Source of the DNA: Roseicyclus marinus
GTDB lineage: Bacteria; Pseudomonadota; Alphaproteobacteria; Rhodobacterales; Rhodobacteraceae
Assembly (NCBI RefSeq): GCF_036322625.1
Contig: NZ_AP027266.1
Span: 1,491,001-1,555,000, forward strand
Reading direction: 5' to 3'
Length of the DNA stretch: 64,000 bases
Below are positions 8,658 through 18,234 of this stretch, one piece after another. A program made the position numbers and the translations under genes. The notes under the pieces were generated by a model. It had not been told where the DNA came from. It did not search any database and saw only the letters and a list, made by a program, of their open reading frames with translations. Every line of letters begins with the position of its first letter. Position 1 is the stretch's first letter.

Positions 8658-9650
8658 TCAGCCTGCGACGGGTTCGGCCAATCGCACGGCGGTCTTGCCG
8701 CGCCAAAGCCTGCGCGAGGGCATGATGAGCACGGTCACCGGATGGGGCGCACGCACCTCGGTCGGGCCATCATAGCCGATCAGCGTGCCTTGGGGCAGGC
8801 GCTCCAGCCCGGTCCAGTTCTCGGCGAAACGGAAATCATCGGTTTCGATCGTCACCGCGCGCGAGACCTGGAAGAATTGCATCGGTTCGGGCGCGGGACG
8901 GCTGGCCATCCAGTCGGCGGCGAAATCGGGGGCGACAACGCCTGTTGTCCGCAGGAAGCGGATGGCGGTTTCCATCGCGACACCTTCGGCGGCGGCTTCC
9001 CAATGCTGGCCGCATTCGACCAGCATGGCGTTCTTGCCCGAGGCCGGGTCCGAGAACCCGCCGTAATCGCGCATCCGCATCCCTTCGGCATGGCCGTGGT
9101 CGTTGATGACAAGATCGGGGTAGCCCACGTCGCGGGCCAATTCCCGGCCCTTGGGCCGCAGACCCGCGATGGTGAGCGGCGCGTTGCGGTTCTGCATGGA
9201 ATGGATGTCGAGCAGCAGATCGACCGTGTCGAGCCACGGCCGCACCTCGCGCGCGCGGCGCAGTTCCTCGGTCAGCTTGCGGTCGGGATCGTCGAGGGTT
9301 TCGGCGGACCAGAGGCGGTTGAAATCCTCGTCGATCCAGCGCGAGGCATCGGGGACATCCGGGTCGAAAGCCTCGTGCGCCGCGACATTCATGAAGGCCA
9401 AGGACAGCTTGCCGCGCAGGGGGCGCGTGTCGCGTTTCATCAACCAATCGAGCGTCAGCGCACCGCAGGGTTCGTTGCCATGGACGATGGCAGTGATCGC
9501 CACATGGGGCCCGGGCAGGCCGCTGTCGAAGGTCCAGACATAGGGGATGCCGGTATTGCCCTTGGCATAGGCGGTGATGTCGGGGGGCGTCAGTTCGACG
9601 GGAAAGGGATTGGGCAGGCCGGTGGCCGAGCCCTTGCGCGTTTCGGTCAT
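8658..9650 (-). CDS. Succinylglutamate desuccinylase/aspartoacylase family hydrolase (M14)
   Basis: A 330-aa zinc hydrolase of the AstE/AspA family, which deacylates N-acyl amino acids. Zinc ligands are visible in HGNEPCGA (His and Glu, near residue 57) and in DIHSMQ (His, near residue 147). An NRLW segment after DEDF fits the substrate-carboxylate binding region. The start overlaps the stop of the N-formylglutamate amidohydrolase gene by four bases. Operon context suggests deacylation of an imported compound. Ectoine-pathway DoeB also belongs to this family, but no other ectoine genes are present here. Confidence 0.85.
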   Translation of the reverse strand: MTETRKGSATGLPNPFPVELTPPDITAYAKGNTGIPYVWTFDSGLPGPHVAITAIVHGNEPCGALTLDWLMKRDTRPLRGKLSLAFMNVAAHEAFDPDVPDASRWIDEDFNRLWSAETLDDPDRKLTEELRRAREVRPWLDTVDLLLDIHSMQNRNAPLTIAGLRPKGRELARDVGYPDLVINDHGHAEGMRMRDYGGFSDPASGKNAMLVECGQHWEAAAEGVAMETAIRFLRTTGVVAPDFAADWMASRPAPEPMQFFQVSRAVTIETDDFRFAENWTGLERLPQGTLIGYDGPTEVRAPHPVTVLIMPSRRLWRGKTAVRLAEPVAG

Positions 9651-10525
9651 TCTGCGGGCGTCCTTTCGAGCCGGGTTTCGACATGGTCGGCCAGATGCGC
9701 GGCCAGCGCGGTGAAGCAGGTCTTGAGCGCGTCATAGCCCGCGTTCGGTTCGCGGGTCGTCTCGTCCATGTAGAGCTTGCGGTTGACCTCGATCTGCATC
9801 GAATGGCGGGCTTGCGCGGGATCGCCATTGGCGCGGATCAGCTCCATCCCCTTGTAGGGATCGTTGACGGCGACCGAATAGCCGCGCGCGGTGAGGAAAT
9901 CGCGGATCGTCGCGGTAAGGCCCGGTTCGCAGGCCGTGCCGTCCCGGTCGCCCAGCACGAAATCGGGCCGTGGCGTGCCGCGCGCCTGCGTCGACATGGC
10001 GGAGGCGACCTCTTGCATGGAATGGCAATTGACGTGCCAGACAGCACCCCAGCGCGCATGCGACGCGTCAAGGATGGCGCGCAGGCGTTCCTGGTAGGGG
10101 CGGTGATAGCGCGCGACGCGGGCGGCCACCTGTTCGGCGGTCAGGCGGCGGTCATACATCGGCCCGCCCGCGGGCGGCACACGCGTCCAGCACAGGCCGA
10201 TGCCGAGCGTGCTTTTGACCGTGGGGTTGAGGGGGGCGGGATAGCTGCCCTCGATCTGGTCGGGGTCCATGTCGTCGGGGGCGCGATTGGCATCGACATA
10301 GGACCGCGGGAAATGCGCCTCGAGCAAGACTGCGCCGGCCGCGACGGCCCCCGCCCACAGATCGGCCACATGGGTATCCTCGGCGTTCCTGAGCGTGGCG
10401 GGATCGGCGATATGGCCGAAATCCTCCGGGTAGTCGGTGCCCGAATGCGGGCTGTCAAAGACGAGCGGCAAGCGTTGCGACGACAGGCCATGAAGGCTGA
10501 GGACACCGGGAAGGGTTTCGGTCAT
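9647..10525 (-). CDS. N-formylglutamate amidohydrolase family protein
   Basis: A 292-aa member of the N-formylglutamate amidohydrolase family (HutG2-like), which hydrolyses N-formylglutamate to formate and glutamate in one branch of histidine degradation. Family motifs are DSPHSGTDYP near the N-terminus, a SYVDANRAPDD stretch, and WHVNCHSMQEV in the centre. No hut genes are nearby, so in this operon it more likely acts on the importer's substrate. It overlaps the upstream ATPase gene and the downstream M14 gene by four bases each. Confidence 0.85.
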   Translation of the reverse strand: MTETLPGVLSLHGLSSQRLPLVFDSPHSGTDYPEDFGHIADPATLRNAEDTHVADLWAGAVAAGAVLLEAHFPRSYVDANRAPDDMDPDQIEGSYPAPLNPTVKSTLGIGLCWTRVPPAGGPMYDRRLTAEQVAARVARYHRPYQERLRAILDASHARWGAVWHVNCHSMQEVASAMSTQARGTPRPDFVLGDRDGTACEPGLTATIRDFLTARGYSVAVNDPYKGMELIRANGDPAQARHSMQIEVNRKLYMDETTREPNAGYDALKTCFTALAAHLADHVETRLERTPAE

Positions 10526-11520
10526 TCGGTTCCCCCGTCATGCAGGTGGCAGGCGGTCACATGTGCGCCGTCGGTCAGGGTGCGCGGCACCTCGCGGCGG
10601 CAGCGGGGGCCGGCCATGGGGCAGCGCGGGTGGAAATGGCAGCCGGGCGGCGGGTTCAGGGGCGAGGGGATCTCGCCCTTCACGGTGCGGAATTCCTGTC
10701 GCCCGGCCCCAAGGCGTGGCACCTGATCCAGAAGCGCCTGCGTATAGGGATGGCGCGGCGCGTCGAACAGCGCCTCGGTCGGGGCGGCCTCCACGATCCG
10801 GCCCAGATACATGACGACGACGCGGTCGGCGATATGTTCCACGACGCCAAGATCATGGCTGATGAACAGATAGGTCAGGTCCAGATCGCGGCGCAGGTCC
10901 TGGAAGAGGTTGATCACCTGCGCCTGGATCGAGACATCCAGCGCCGCGATGCTTTCGTCGCAGATCAGGAATTCGGGCTGCACCGCGAGCGCGCGGGCGA
11001 TGCCGATCCTCTGGCGCTGGCCGCCGGAAAACTGGTGCGGGTAGCGCTGCGCATAGGCCGGGTCGAGACCCACCTTTTCCATCAGGCCCGCGACATAGGC
11101 GGGCATGTCGGCGCGGCTGGTCAGGCCGTGATGCACGGCAGCCTCTCCGATGATGTCCTGCACCTTCATCCGGGGGTTGAGGGAGGACATCGGATCCTGA
11201 AAGATCATCTGGATGCGCAGGCGTTTCTCGCGGGCCTGCGCGCTTTTCGTGTCGGTCACATCGACGCCTTCGAACCGGATCGTGCCGTCCGACACGGGCA
11301 AGAGCCCCGCCACCATGCGCCCCAGCGTGGACTTGCCGCAGCCGCTTTCGCCCACAAGCCCCACCACCTCGCCGCGCGCCACGGTGAAGCTTGCGCCATC
11401 CACCGCGTTCACGCAGGTCTCGCGCAGATCGGCCCCAAGACGGCGGGCCAGCCGTTCGACCCCGTCGAGCTTCTTTTCGAAGCGGCGCGAGACGCCGTGC
11501 AGTTCCAGCATCGCGGTCAT
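10522..11520 (-). CDS. Oligopeptide/dipeptide ABC transporter ATP-binding protein (DppF-like)
   Basis: A 332-aa ATPase of the Dpp/Opp importer type. It carries the Walker A GESGCGKST, the signature FSGGQRQRIGIARAL, Walker B FLICDESIAALD, and the C-terminal oligopeptide-transporter extension ending in a Cys-rich PGCHFHPRCPMA motif, which in relatives holds a 4Fe-4S cluster. The start was set to the ATG overlapping the upstream ATPase stop (ATGA); an earlier in-frame start would lie inside that gene. It pairs with the DppD-like ATPase to power import. Confidence 0.92.
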   Translation of the reverse strand: MTAMLELHGVSRRFEKKLDGVERLARRLGADLRETCVNAVDGASFTVARGEVVGLVGESGCGKSTLGRMVAGLLPVSDGTIRFEGVDVTDTKSAQAREKRLRIQMIFQDPMSSLNPRMKVQDIIGEAAVHHGLTSRADMPAYVAGLMEKVGLDPAYAQRYPHQFSGGQRQRIGIARALAVQPEFLICDESIAALDVSIQAQVINLFQDLRRDLDLTYLFISHDLGVVEHIADRVVVMYLGRIVEAAPTEALFDAPRHPYTQALLDQVPRLGAGRQEFRTVKGEIPSPLNPPPGCHFHPRCPMAGPRCRREVPRTLTDGAHVTACHLHDGGTE

Positions 11521-12497
11521 GCAGCCCCCTCCGACACGAGATTGGGATGGTAGCAGCGCAGCGCGCGCCCGGTGGCCGGTTCGGTGATCTCGGGCGCGGC
11601 TTGCAGGCATTGCTCGCTTGTCCGCGTGCAGCGCGCGGCAAAGGCGCAACCCCGGGGCAGGCGGGCCATGTTGGGGGCCATGCCGGGGATCTGCGCCAGT
11701 CGTTCACCGCGCCGACCATGGCCGGGGATCGAGCCCAAGAGCCCCTCGGTATAGGGATGGCCGGGGGCGGTCAGCACGGCATCGGTCGGTCCGCTTTCCA
11801 CGATCCGGCCTGCATACATCACGGAGATCTTGTCGGCCAAGCCTGCCACCACGGCAAGGTCATGGGTGATCCAGATCAGCGCGGTTCCGGTTTCGCGCGC
11901 TAGCTCCTGCACCTCGGCCAGGATCTGGCTCTGGATCGTCACGTCCAGCGCGGTTGTCGGTTCATCGGCCACGATCAGGTCGGGACCGTTCAGAAGCGCG
12001 ATTGCAATCGCCACGCGCTGGCGCATCCCGCCCGAGAATTGGTGCGGATAGGCCATGAGCCGTTCGGCGGGCGAGGGGATGCCGACCTTGGCCAGAGCCT
12101 TGATCGCGCGGTCGCGCGCGGCGGCAGGACTGACGCGGTCATGGGCCCGGACGGCCTCGACCATCTGGGTCTCGATCTTGAGAACCGGGTTCAGCGTCAT
12201 CATCGGGTCCTGAAAGATCATCGCGATCTTGTTGCCGCGCAGGGATCGCATCTCGCGCTCGGACAGCTTGGCCAGATCCTGACCGCGGAAGTCGATCTGT
12301 CCGCCGACGACCCGGCCCGGCGGATCGACGAGGCGCAGGATGGAAAAGCCGGTGACCGATTTTCCCGATCCGCTTTCGCCGACCAATCCCAGCACCTCGC
12401 CTTCGCCCAGCGAGAAACTCACGCCATCCACGGCCTTGACCACGCCCGCATCGGTGAAGAAATGCGTTTGCAGGTTGCGCACATCGAGAACGCTCAT
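11517..12497 (-). CDS. Oligopeptide/dipeptide ABC transporter ATP-binding protein (DppD-like)
   Basis: A 326-aa ATPase with Walker A GESGSGKS, signature [15 protein letters not shown] and Walker [13 protein letters not shown], plus the C-terminal Cys-containing extension ([15 protein letters not shown]) of the Dpp/Opp family. The ATG overlaps the stop of the upstream permease (ATGA), which decides the start against a much longer upstream reading. It is the second gene of the nucleotide-binding pair and is translationally coupled at both ends. Confidence 0.92.
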   Translation of the reverse strand: MSVLDVRNLQTHFFTDAGVVKAVDGVSFSLGEGEVLGLVGESGSGKSVTGFSILRLVDPPGRVVGGQIDFRGQDLAKLSEREMRSLRGNKIAMIFQDPMMTLNPVLKIETQMVEAVRAHDRVSPAAARDRAIKALAKVGIPSPAERLMAYPHQFSGGMRQRVAIAIALLNGPDLIVADEPTTALDVTIQSQILAEVQELARETGTALIWITHDLAVVAGLADKISVMYAGRIVESGPTDAVLTAPGHPYTEGLLGSIPGHGRRGERLAQIPGMAPNMARLPRGCAFAARCTRTSEQCLQAAPEITEPATGRALRCYHPNLVSEGAA

Positions 12498-13549
12498 CGG
12501 GTCAACCTCGGGTTCAGGGTGTCGCGCAGGCGGTCGCCCACCATGTTGATCGAGGCCACGATCGCCAGGAGCGCCACGCCGGGATACATGCTCATCCAGT
12601 ATTGCCCCGACAGCATGTAGCCATAGCCATTGGCGATCAGCAGCCCGAGAGAGGGCTGGGTGATCGGCACACCGACGCCGAGGAAGGACAGCGAGCTTTC
12701 CAGCACGATCGTATTGGCGACCTGCACGGTCGAGATCACGATCAGCGGCGGGATGCAGTTGGGCAGGAGATGCCCGAAGATGATGCGCCAGGACGGCAGG
12801 CCAAGGCCGCGCGCGGCATCGATATATTCCTTGCGTGCCTCCGACAGGGCGGTGCCGCGCACGGTGCGGGCGTAATAGGCCCATTGCACGATGATCAGCG
12901 CGATCACGATCTTGTCGAGACCACGCCCAAAGGCCGCCATCAGCATCAGCGCGACAAGGATCGAGGGGAAGGAGAGCTGGAAATCGACGATGCGCATCAA
13001 GATCGCCTCGATCCGCCCGCCCGCCCAGGCGGCATAGATGCCGACCACGACCCCGATGGCCATGGCCGCAAGCGTCGCGGCGATGGAGACCGAGAGAGAG
13101 ACGCGAAGCCCGTAAAGGATGCCCGACAGGATATCACGCCCCTGTTCATCGGTCCCGAGGTGAAAGGTCATGCTGCGGTCGAAGTTGGTCGAACCGGGGG
13201 GCTGGCGCCCATCCATGATGTCGAGCTGACGAAGGTCGTAGGGGTTTTGCGGCGCGAGTTCCGTCGCGAAGATCGCCAGAACGACGAGCAAGAGAAGGCT
13301 CGCCGTCGCCACATAGGCGGAGGGACCGGAAAAGAACTTGGCGTATTTGCCGCGCAAAAGCAGTGCCGCCAGAACGACCAGACCCACCAGCAAGATGATG
13401 CGCGACACGATGGGCGGCAGGCCGACACCGGACAAGAGCATCGCAAGCGCGGCTGCGACGGCGAGGCCCGCCACCCGTGCAGCGATGCGCCAGGGACGGT
13501 TGGGGTCCGTCGTGACCGCTTCGGGCAGGCTGGGCGTGGACGCGCTCAT
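12494..13549 (-). CDS. ABC transporter permease (DppC-like)
   Basis: A 351-aa inner-membrane permease. The first ~100 residues hold three hydrophobic segments, longer than in many DppC proteins, followed by the periplasmic loop with FHLGTDEQGRDILS, which is diagnostic of DppC/OppC. The permease EAA-type loop (TALSEARKEYIDAARGLG) contacts the ATPases. It overlaps its upstream and downstream neighbours by four bases and forms a heterodimer with the DppB-like permease. Confidence 0.9.
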   Translation of the reverse strand: MSASTPSLPEAVTTDPNRPWRIAARVAGLAVAAALAMLLSGVGLPPIVSRIILLVGLVVLAALLLRGKYAKFFSGPSAYVATASLLLLVVLAIFATELAPQNPYDLRQLDIMDGRQPPGSTNFDRSMTFHLGTDEQGRDILSGILYGLRVSLSVSIAATLAAMAIGVVVGIYAAWAGGRIEAILMRIVDFQLSFPSILVALMLMAAFGRGLDKIVIALIIVQWAYYARTVRGTALSEARKEYIDAARGLGLPSWRIIFGHLLPNCIPPLIVISTVQVANTIVLESSLSFLGVGVPITQPSLGLLIANGYGYMLSGQYWMSMYPGVALLAIVASINMVGDRLRDTLNPRLTR

Positions 13550-14523
13550 GCCGCTTCCCCTTTCACACGCACGCGCGGATCAAGCAGCGTGTAGATCACG
13601 TCGACCGTGAAATTGATGACGATGAAGATGATGACGGTCAGCATCAGGTAGGCGACGATCACCGGGCGATCCAGCGTCGTGATGCTGTCGATCAAGAGCT
13701 TGCCCATGCCGGGCCAGGCGAAAACGGTTTCGGTCACCACGGCAAAGGCGATCATGGAGCCCAGTTCCAGACCCAGAACCGTGATGATCGGGATCATGAT
13801 GTTCTTCAGCACATGCACGAAGAGGATGCGGGATTCCGACACGCCCTTGGCGCGGGCGAATTTGACGTAATCCTGCGTCAGGGCTTCTTGCGTTCCGGCG
13901 CGGGCCAGCCGCGTCACGAGCGAGGCCTTGTAAAGCGCCAGCGTCAGGGCGGGCAGGATCATGTATTGCAGGCCGTTCGAGGAAAAGATCGACAGCCGCA
14001 TGCCCAGAACCTCGACGGTGTCACCGCGCCCGGTCGAGGGCAGCCATTGCAGCTGGACCGCGAAGATCAGGATGAACAGCATGCCGACCCAGAAATTGGG
14101 CAGCGAAAAGCCGAAGATGGAGCCCGTCATGATGGCACGGCCCTGCCAGCGGTCGGCCTTGTAGCCTGCGTAAACGCCCAAGGGCACGCCGATGGCGACC
14201 GAAAAGAGCAGGCCGAGCGCGGCAAGTTCGAGCGTGGCGGGCATGTAGGACAGGATCAGCTGAACGGCGGGTTCGCCATGCACGAAGCTGCGCCCCAGAT
14301 CGCCCTGCAGCGCGTTGCCCACGAATTTCAGGAACTGGATATAGACCGGCTGGTCAAAGCCGAAGCGCGCCATCGTCTCTTCGATCTCGGCGGGCGTGGC
14401 GTCGGGCGAGATGAGGATGTCGACGGGGTTGCCGATCATGTAGACGCCGAAGAACACGACGATCATCATGGCGATCAGCACGAAGACCGATTGCGCAAGG
14501 CGTCGGAGCAAATAGACGAGCAT
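13546..14523 (-). CDS. ABC transporter permease (DppB-like)
   Basis: A 325-aa inner-membrane permease beginning MLVYLLRRLAQS, the typical DppB/OppB N-terminus. It has about six hydrophobic segments and the cytoplasmic loop TQEALTQDYVKFARAKGV that docks the ATPase. The proline-containing FAWPGMGKLLIDSI segment near the C-terminus is conserved in DppB proteins. It lies 80 bases downstream of the substrate-binding protein gene and overlaps the DppC-like gene. Confidence 0.9.
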   Translation of the reverse strand: MLVYLLRRLAQSVFVLIAMMIVVFFGVYMIGNPVDILISPDATPAEIEETMARFGFDQPVYIQFLKFVGNALQGDLGRSFVHGEPAVQLILSYMPATLELAALGLLFSVAIGVPLGVYAGYKADRWQGRAIMTGSIFGFSLPNFWVGMLFILIFAVQLQWLPSTGRGDTVEVLGMRLSIFSSNGLQYMILPALTLALYKASLVTRLARAGTQEALTQDYVKFARAKGVSESRILFVHVLKNIMIPIITVLGLELGSMIAFAVVTETVFAWPGMGKLLIDSITTLDRPVIVAYLMLTVIIFIVINFTVDVIYTLLDPRVRVKGEAA

Positions 14524-14603
14524 CGTGGATGCGTCCCGGTGTCAGGAGTTTCGGATGTGCCGCGCGGGGATTTTGCGCCCCCGCGCGGCGGTGATCCCAG
14601 GCC

Positions 14604-16229
14604 TTACTGGGCCGGACGGATCATGTAGGGCAGCGTGTACTGGTCGGCGCGCGGGACATAGTCGATGCTGGCACGCATCGCCCAGGGCGTCACCTCGTAA
14701 TGCAGCGGGATGATGGCGTAATCATCCATCGCCATGCGCGATGCCTGGCGCAGCAGCGCCTCGCGGGCATCGTCATCCACCGTGCGCAGCGCCTCGATCA
14801 GGACGGCGTCCATCTCGGGGTTGGAATACTGGCCACGGTTGGTGCCGCCCAGACCCAGATCGCTGTTGCGCGTCGCCAGAAGCGCCCGCAGCGGCGAGGA
14901 CATTTCGCCCGTGCCCGCACCCCAGCCTGCAAGATAGGCCGAGAATTCGAAGGCATTGCGCCGCGAGAAGAAGGTCGAGGCGGTGGAGGCGTCGATCTCG
15001 GTCTCGATCCCGATGCGCGACCACATCTGCGCCACGGCCTGTGCGACCTGCGCGTCGTTGATGTAGCGGTCATTGGGCGTGCCGATGGTGATCCCGAACC
15101 CGTCCGGATAGCCCGCCTCGGCCAGAAGCGCCTGGGCGCGTTCCGCGTCATAGGCGCGGGGCGGAAGATCGCCGTCCTCATGCGCGCCGAACATGCCCGG
15201 CGGCAGCAATTCGCCCGCCGACACGGCCACGCCGCCCATGATGCGTTCCACGATGGCGTCCCGGTTGACCGCGATGGTCAGTGCCTCGCGCACGCGGATA
15301 TCCTGCAGCGGGTTGGCCCCGTCGGTGCCGGTGATCATGGGCGAGGGGACCTGCGCGTGATCGAGGTGGATGTAGATCACCCGGTTCGAGATACCCTGCA
15401 CCACGCGCAGGTCGCTGTCGGCGCGCAGGCGGTCAAGATCCTGCAGCGGCGGGTTCTCGATGAAGTTCACATCGCCCGCGATCAGCGCTGCGACACGCGG
15501 ACCGTCCGAGGTCAGCGGAAGCATCGTCACGCGCTCCCACGGCGCGGCCTCGCCCCAGTAATCGGGGTTGCGGACCAGCTCGATCCCTTCACCCCGGCGG
15601 AAGCTTTCCAGAAGGAAGGGGCCGGTGCCGACAGCGGCGGTGCCGTCGTTGAAGGCCTGGGTGGCCGGCACGGGCAGATCGTCGCCGCAGCCTTCGGTGC
15701 TGAATTCAAGGCTCGAGGTGTCGACGCCATTGGCGCGTGCCGAGATGATCCCGAAGGTCGAGAATTCCGTCGGCATCAGCGGATAGGGGTCGGCGCTGTG
15801 GACGATCAGGGTGTGGGGGTCTACGACCTCCATCCCGGTGATCCCGCCAGTATAGGTGGTGAAGAGCGAAGGCGAATCCGGCACGCCGGGAATGCGGCAG
15901 ACGGTATAGACCACGTCATAGGCATCGAAGGGCGATCCATCCGAGAAGGTCACGCCCTGACGCAGGTTGAACCGCCAGCTCGTGTCGCTGGCCGGTTCCC
16001 AGCTTTCCGCCAGAAGCGGCGTCAGCTGCTGGGCCTCGTCGGTGCCGACAAGCGATTCGAAGATGTTGCGGCGCAACTGGTTGTTGGGCCCGAGATTGTG
16101 GAAATGCGGGTCCGCCGAGGACGGTTCGGAGGCAAGTCCGATGCGCAATTCCTGCGCGGCAAGGGGCAGGGCCGGGATGGCGCTGGCAAGCAGCGCCGCG
16201 GCCAGCCCACGGAAAACGGGTCTGGACAT
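14604..16229 (-). CDS. ABC transporter substrate-binding protein, family 5 (DppA/OppA-like)
   Basis: A 541-aa periplasmic binding protein and first gene of the importer operon. The N-terminus (MSRPVFRGLAAALLASA, then PLAAQE) is a Sec signal peptide with cleavage after AQ or AAQ. The mature part has the family-5 pattern: LTPLLAESWEPASDTSWRF, then FSDGSPFDAYDVVYT. The chosen ATG has a GAGGAG ribosome site and places the signal peptide at the very start. It sets substrate specificity, probably for peptides or acylated amino acids given the downstream hydrolases. The ligand is not predictable. Confidence 0.9.
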   Translation of the reverse strand: MSRPVFRGLAAALLASAIPALPLAAQELRIGLASEPSSADPHFHNLGPNNQLRRNIFESLVGTDEAQQLTPLLAESWEPASDTSWRFNLRQGVTFSDGSPFDAYDVVYTVCRIPGVPDSPSLFTTYTGGITGMEVVDPHTLIVHSADPYPLMPTEFSTFGIISARANGVDTSSLEFSTEGCGDDLPVPATQAFNDGTAAVGTGPFLLESFRRGEGIELVRNPDYWGEAAPWERVTMLPLTSDGPRVAALIAGDVNFIENPPLQDLDRLRADSDLRVVQGISNRVIYIHLDHAQVPSPMITGTDGANPLQDIRVREALTIAVNRDAIVERIMGGVAVSAGELLPPGMFGAHEDGDLPPRAYDAERAQALLAEAGYPDGFGITIGTPNDRYINDAQVAQAVAQMWSRIGIETEIDASTASTFFSRRNAFEFSAYLAGWGAGTGEMSSPLRALLATRNSDLGLGGTNRGQYSNPEMDAVLIEALRTVDDDAREALLRQASRMAMDDYAIIPLHYEVTPWAMRASIDYVPRADQYTLPYMIRPAQ

Positions 16230-16352
16230 GTGGGGTAGTCTCCTCTGTTGTCGGTCGGGACGGGTTTCGCACCCGGCCTCGTTTCTGTTTCGTGACAGGG
16301 GCACCCTATCCGAGCGGTCGGGAGCGGGAATTGGAAACTGCATGTTTTGGTG

Positions 16353-16366
16353 TTATGGACCCATAA
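16353..16366. promoter_or_regulatory. Candidate LysR-type operator
   Basis: TTATGGACCCATAA has six-base inverted arms (TTATGG / CCATAA) and contains a T-N11-A spacing, the usual LysR-family recognition pattern. It lies in the 146-base gap between the importer operon and the divergent LysR gene. It ends 9 bases before the upstream candidate start of the regulator, so binding could control both directions and repress the regulator itself. Confidence 0.5.
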
Positions 16367-16375
16367 GGGTTTCGC

Positions 16376-17344
16376 ATGACCCGGCAGAACGGGGGGAAGA
16401 CCATGCGTCCACGCGCGTCGATCCGGGAATACGAGGTGCTGCGCGCCGTCATCACCTCGGGGACGGTGACGGCGGCGGCGCATCGCTTGGGCATCTCGCA
16501 ACCCGCTGTCAGCCGGCTATTGGCGCAGCTTGAATCCAATGTCGGCGTGACGCTCTTCGAGCGTCGTGGCGGGCGGTTGCGCCCCACGGCAGAAGCGGTG
16601 CGGCTGAACGGGCGGCTTGACCGGCTGTTCGATGCTCTGGCCTATCTCGATGGCACCGATCCCACGGATCCGGCCAGCCAGCCCCTTCGGCTCGCCGCGC
16701 CGCCGACGCTGGGGCATCGGTTCCTTGCCGGTCTCATGGCCAGTTTCATCAAGCAAAACCCCGGCCAGATGGTCTCGCTCGAAACCTGCACCTCGAACGG
16801 GTTGGTGAGCCGCCTTGTCGATGACACGATCGATCTGGGCTTCACCCTTGCCGAACTGACCCATTCGGCGATGGAGTTGATCCCCTTTCACCGCACCCGC
16901 GCGGTCTGCGTCATGGCCCATGACCACCCGCTGGCCCGCCACAAGGTAATCACGCCGGAAATCCTGCATGGTCAGGACCATATCGCGTTGATGCGGCGGC
17001 ACATGGTGCGGACGCGGCTGGATCAGGTCTTTGCCAATGCCAATGTGCGGCCCCGCACGGTGGCCGAGGTGGCAACGGGCGTCAGCGCGATCACGCTGGC
17101 GCGGGCGGGTGTGGGCGTGGCGGTGATCTGCCCCTTTCCGCTGGTGCGGCAGGCCGATGCCGATATCGCCGTGCGCCCCTTCGAGCCGGAATTCGTCTAT
17201 CGCGCCTCTTTTGCGGTCTCCACCGTGCGGCCCATGACGCGGGCCGCGCGCGCCTTCATGCGGCATGTCCAACTGGCGGTGCGCTCGGATGCGCGCAGTG
17301 CTTATGAACTGCGCCCGCCCGAGGATCTGGTGACAGCCGTCTGA
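16376..17344 (+). CDS. LysR-family transcriptional regulator
   Basis: A 322-aa regulator with an N-terminal winged helix-turn-helix (residues ~15-70; AAHRLGISQPAVSRLL is the recognition region) and a periplasmic-binding-protein-like effector domain after residue ~100. It is divergent from the importer/hydrolase operon, so it most likely controls that operon in response to the imported compound or a breakdown product. A second in-frame ATG at 16403 has a purine-rich GGGGGGAAG ribosome site and would give a more usual LysR N-terminus; the true start could be there. Confidence 0.88.
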   Translation: MTRQNGGKTMRPRASIREYEVLRAVITSGTVTAAAHRLGISQPAVSRLLAQLESNVGVTLFERRGGRLRPTAEAVRLNGRLDRLFDALAYLDGTDPTDPASQPLRLAAPPTLGHRFLAGLMASFIKQNPGQMVSLETCTSNGLVSRLVDDTIDLGFTLAELTHSAMELIPFHRTRAVCVMAHDHPLARHKVITPEILHGQDHIALMRRHMVRTRLDQVFANANVRPRTVAEVATGVSAITLARAGVGVAVICPFPLVRQADADIAVRPFEPEFVYRASFAVSTVRPMTRAARAFMRHVQLAVRSDARSAYELRPPEDLVTAV

Positions 17345-17351
17345 CGGGCGA

Positions 17352-18146
17352 TCAGCCCTGTGACCAATCCGGTTTGCGCTTGTCGAGGAAGGCAGAGATC
17401 CCCTCGGCCGTGTTGCGGTCGAGCATGTTTTCCACCATCACCGCCCCCGTCATTTCGTAAGCCTTGTCGAGCGGCAGCTGGATCTGGTCGTAGAAGGCGC
17501 GCTTGCCCACGCGCACGGCGGACCCCAGCTTGGCGGCGATCTGTTCGGCAAGGGCTTCTGTCTCGGCCTCCAGCGTTTCGGAGGGGGCGATGCGGTTGAT
17601 CAGGCCGATCTCGCGGGCGCGGGCGGCAGAGATGAAATCGCCCGTCACCAGCATCTCGAACACCTGTTTGCGGGGCGCGTTGCGCGACAGGGCAACCATG
17701 GGGGTCGAACAGAAAAGCCCGATATTCACCCCGTTGACGCCAAAACGGCAATCTTCGGCCGCGACGGCCAGATCGCAGCTTGCGACCAGCTGGCAACCGG
17801 CCGCAGTGGCGATGCCATGGGTCTGGGCGATGACGGGCTGGGGCAGGCGGGGGATCATCTGCATCATCCGCGCGCACCGGTCGAACAGGTCACGAAGCGC
17901 GGCAGCCCCCCGGTCATTGCTGTCGCGCTTGGCCTGCATCTCCTTGAGGTCGTGACCGGCGCAGAATGCCTTGCCCGCGCCCTTAAGAACGATGACGCGC
18001 TGGGTTTCGGAGATCATGAGCGCGCCGAAAACCTCGGTCAGGGCGGCGATCATGCCATCGGAAAGCGCATTGAGCTTGCCGGGCAGGTTCAGCGTCAGAT
18101 GCGTGACAGCGCCCCGATCCTCGCGGATCACCAGTTCCTCGGTCAT
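17352..18146 (-). CDS. Enoyl-CoA hydratase/isomerase family protein
   Basis: A 264-aa crotonase-fold protein. The oxyanion-hole segments are FCAGHDLKEM (near residue 62) and the HGIATAAGCQLVASCDLAVA region (near residue 110). It resembles the ECHDC3/short-chain hydratase type and shares long identical blocks with the second hydratase at 42049-42840, so the two are paralogs. The pathway is not shown by neighbours. It is convergent with the LysR gene. Confidence 0.85.
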   Translation of the reverse strand: MTEELVIREDRGAVTHLTLNLPGKLNALSDGMIAALTEVFGALMISETQRVIVLKGAGKAFCAGHDLKEMQAKRDSNDRGAAALRDLFDRCARMMQMIPRLPQPVIAQTHGIATAAGCQLVASCDLAVAAEDCRFGVNGVNIGLFCSTPMVALSRNAPRKQVFEMLVTGDFISAARAREIGLINRIAPSETLEAETEALAEQIAAKLGSAVRVGKRAFYDQIQLPLDKAYEMTGAVMVENMLDRNTAEGISAFLDKRKPDWSQG

Positions 18147-18234
18147 GGTCTTTCCTTCCCTTGTCGTCTGCCCTAACCCCTATGCGGTGACCCTGTATAG
18201 CGGCATGGCCGCGTCAGGGAAGGGGGAGGGTATC

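Noticed and set aside
7080-9737. Very long plus-strand frame of 885 codons opposite the hydrolase genes
   Set aside because: It is antisense to two genes with clear catalytic motifs. High GC content leaves long shadow frames.
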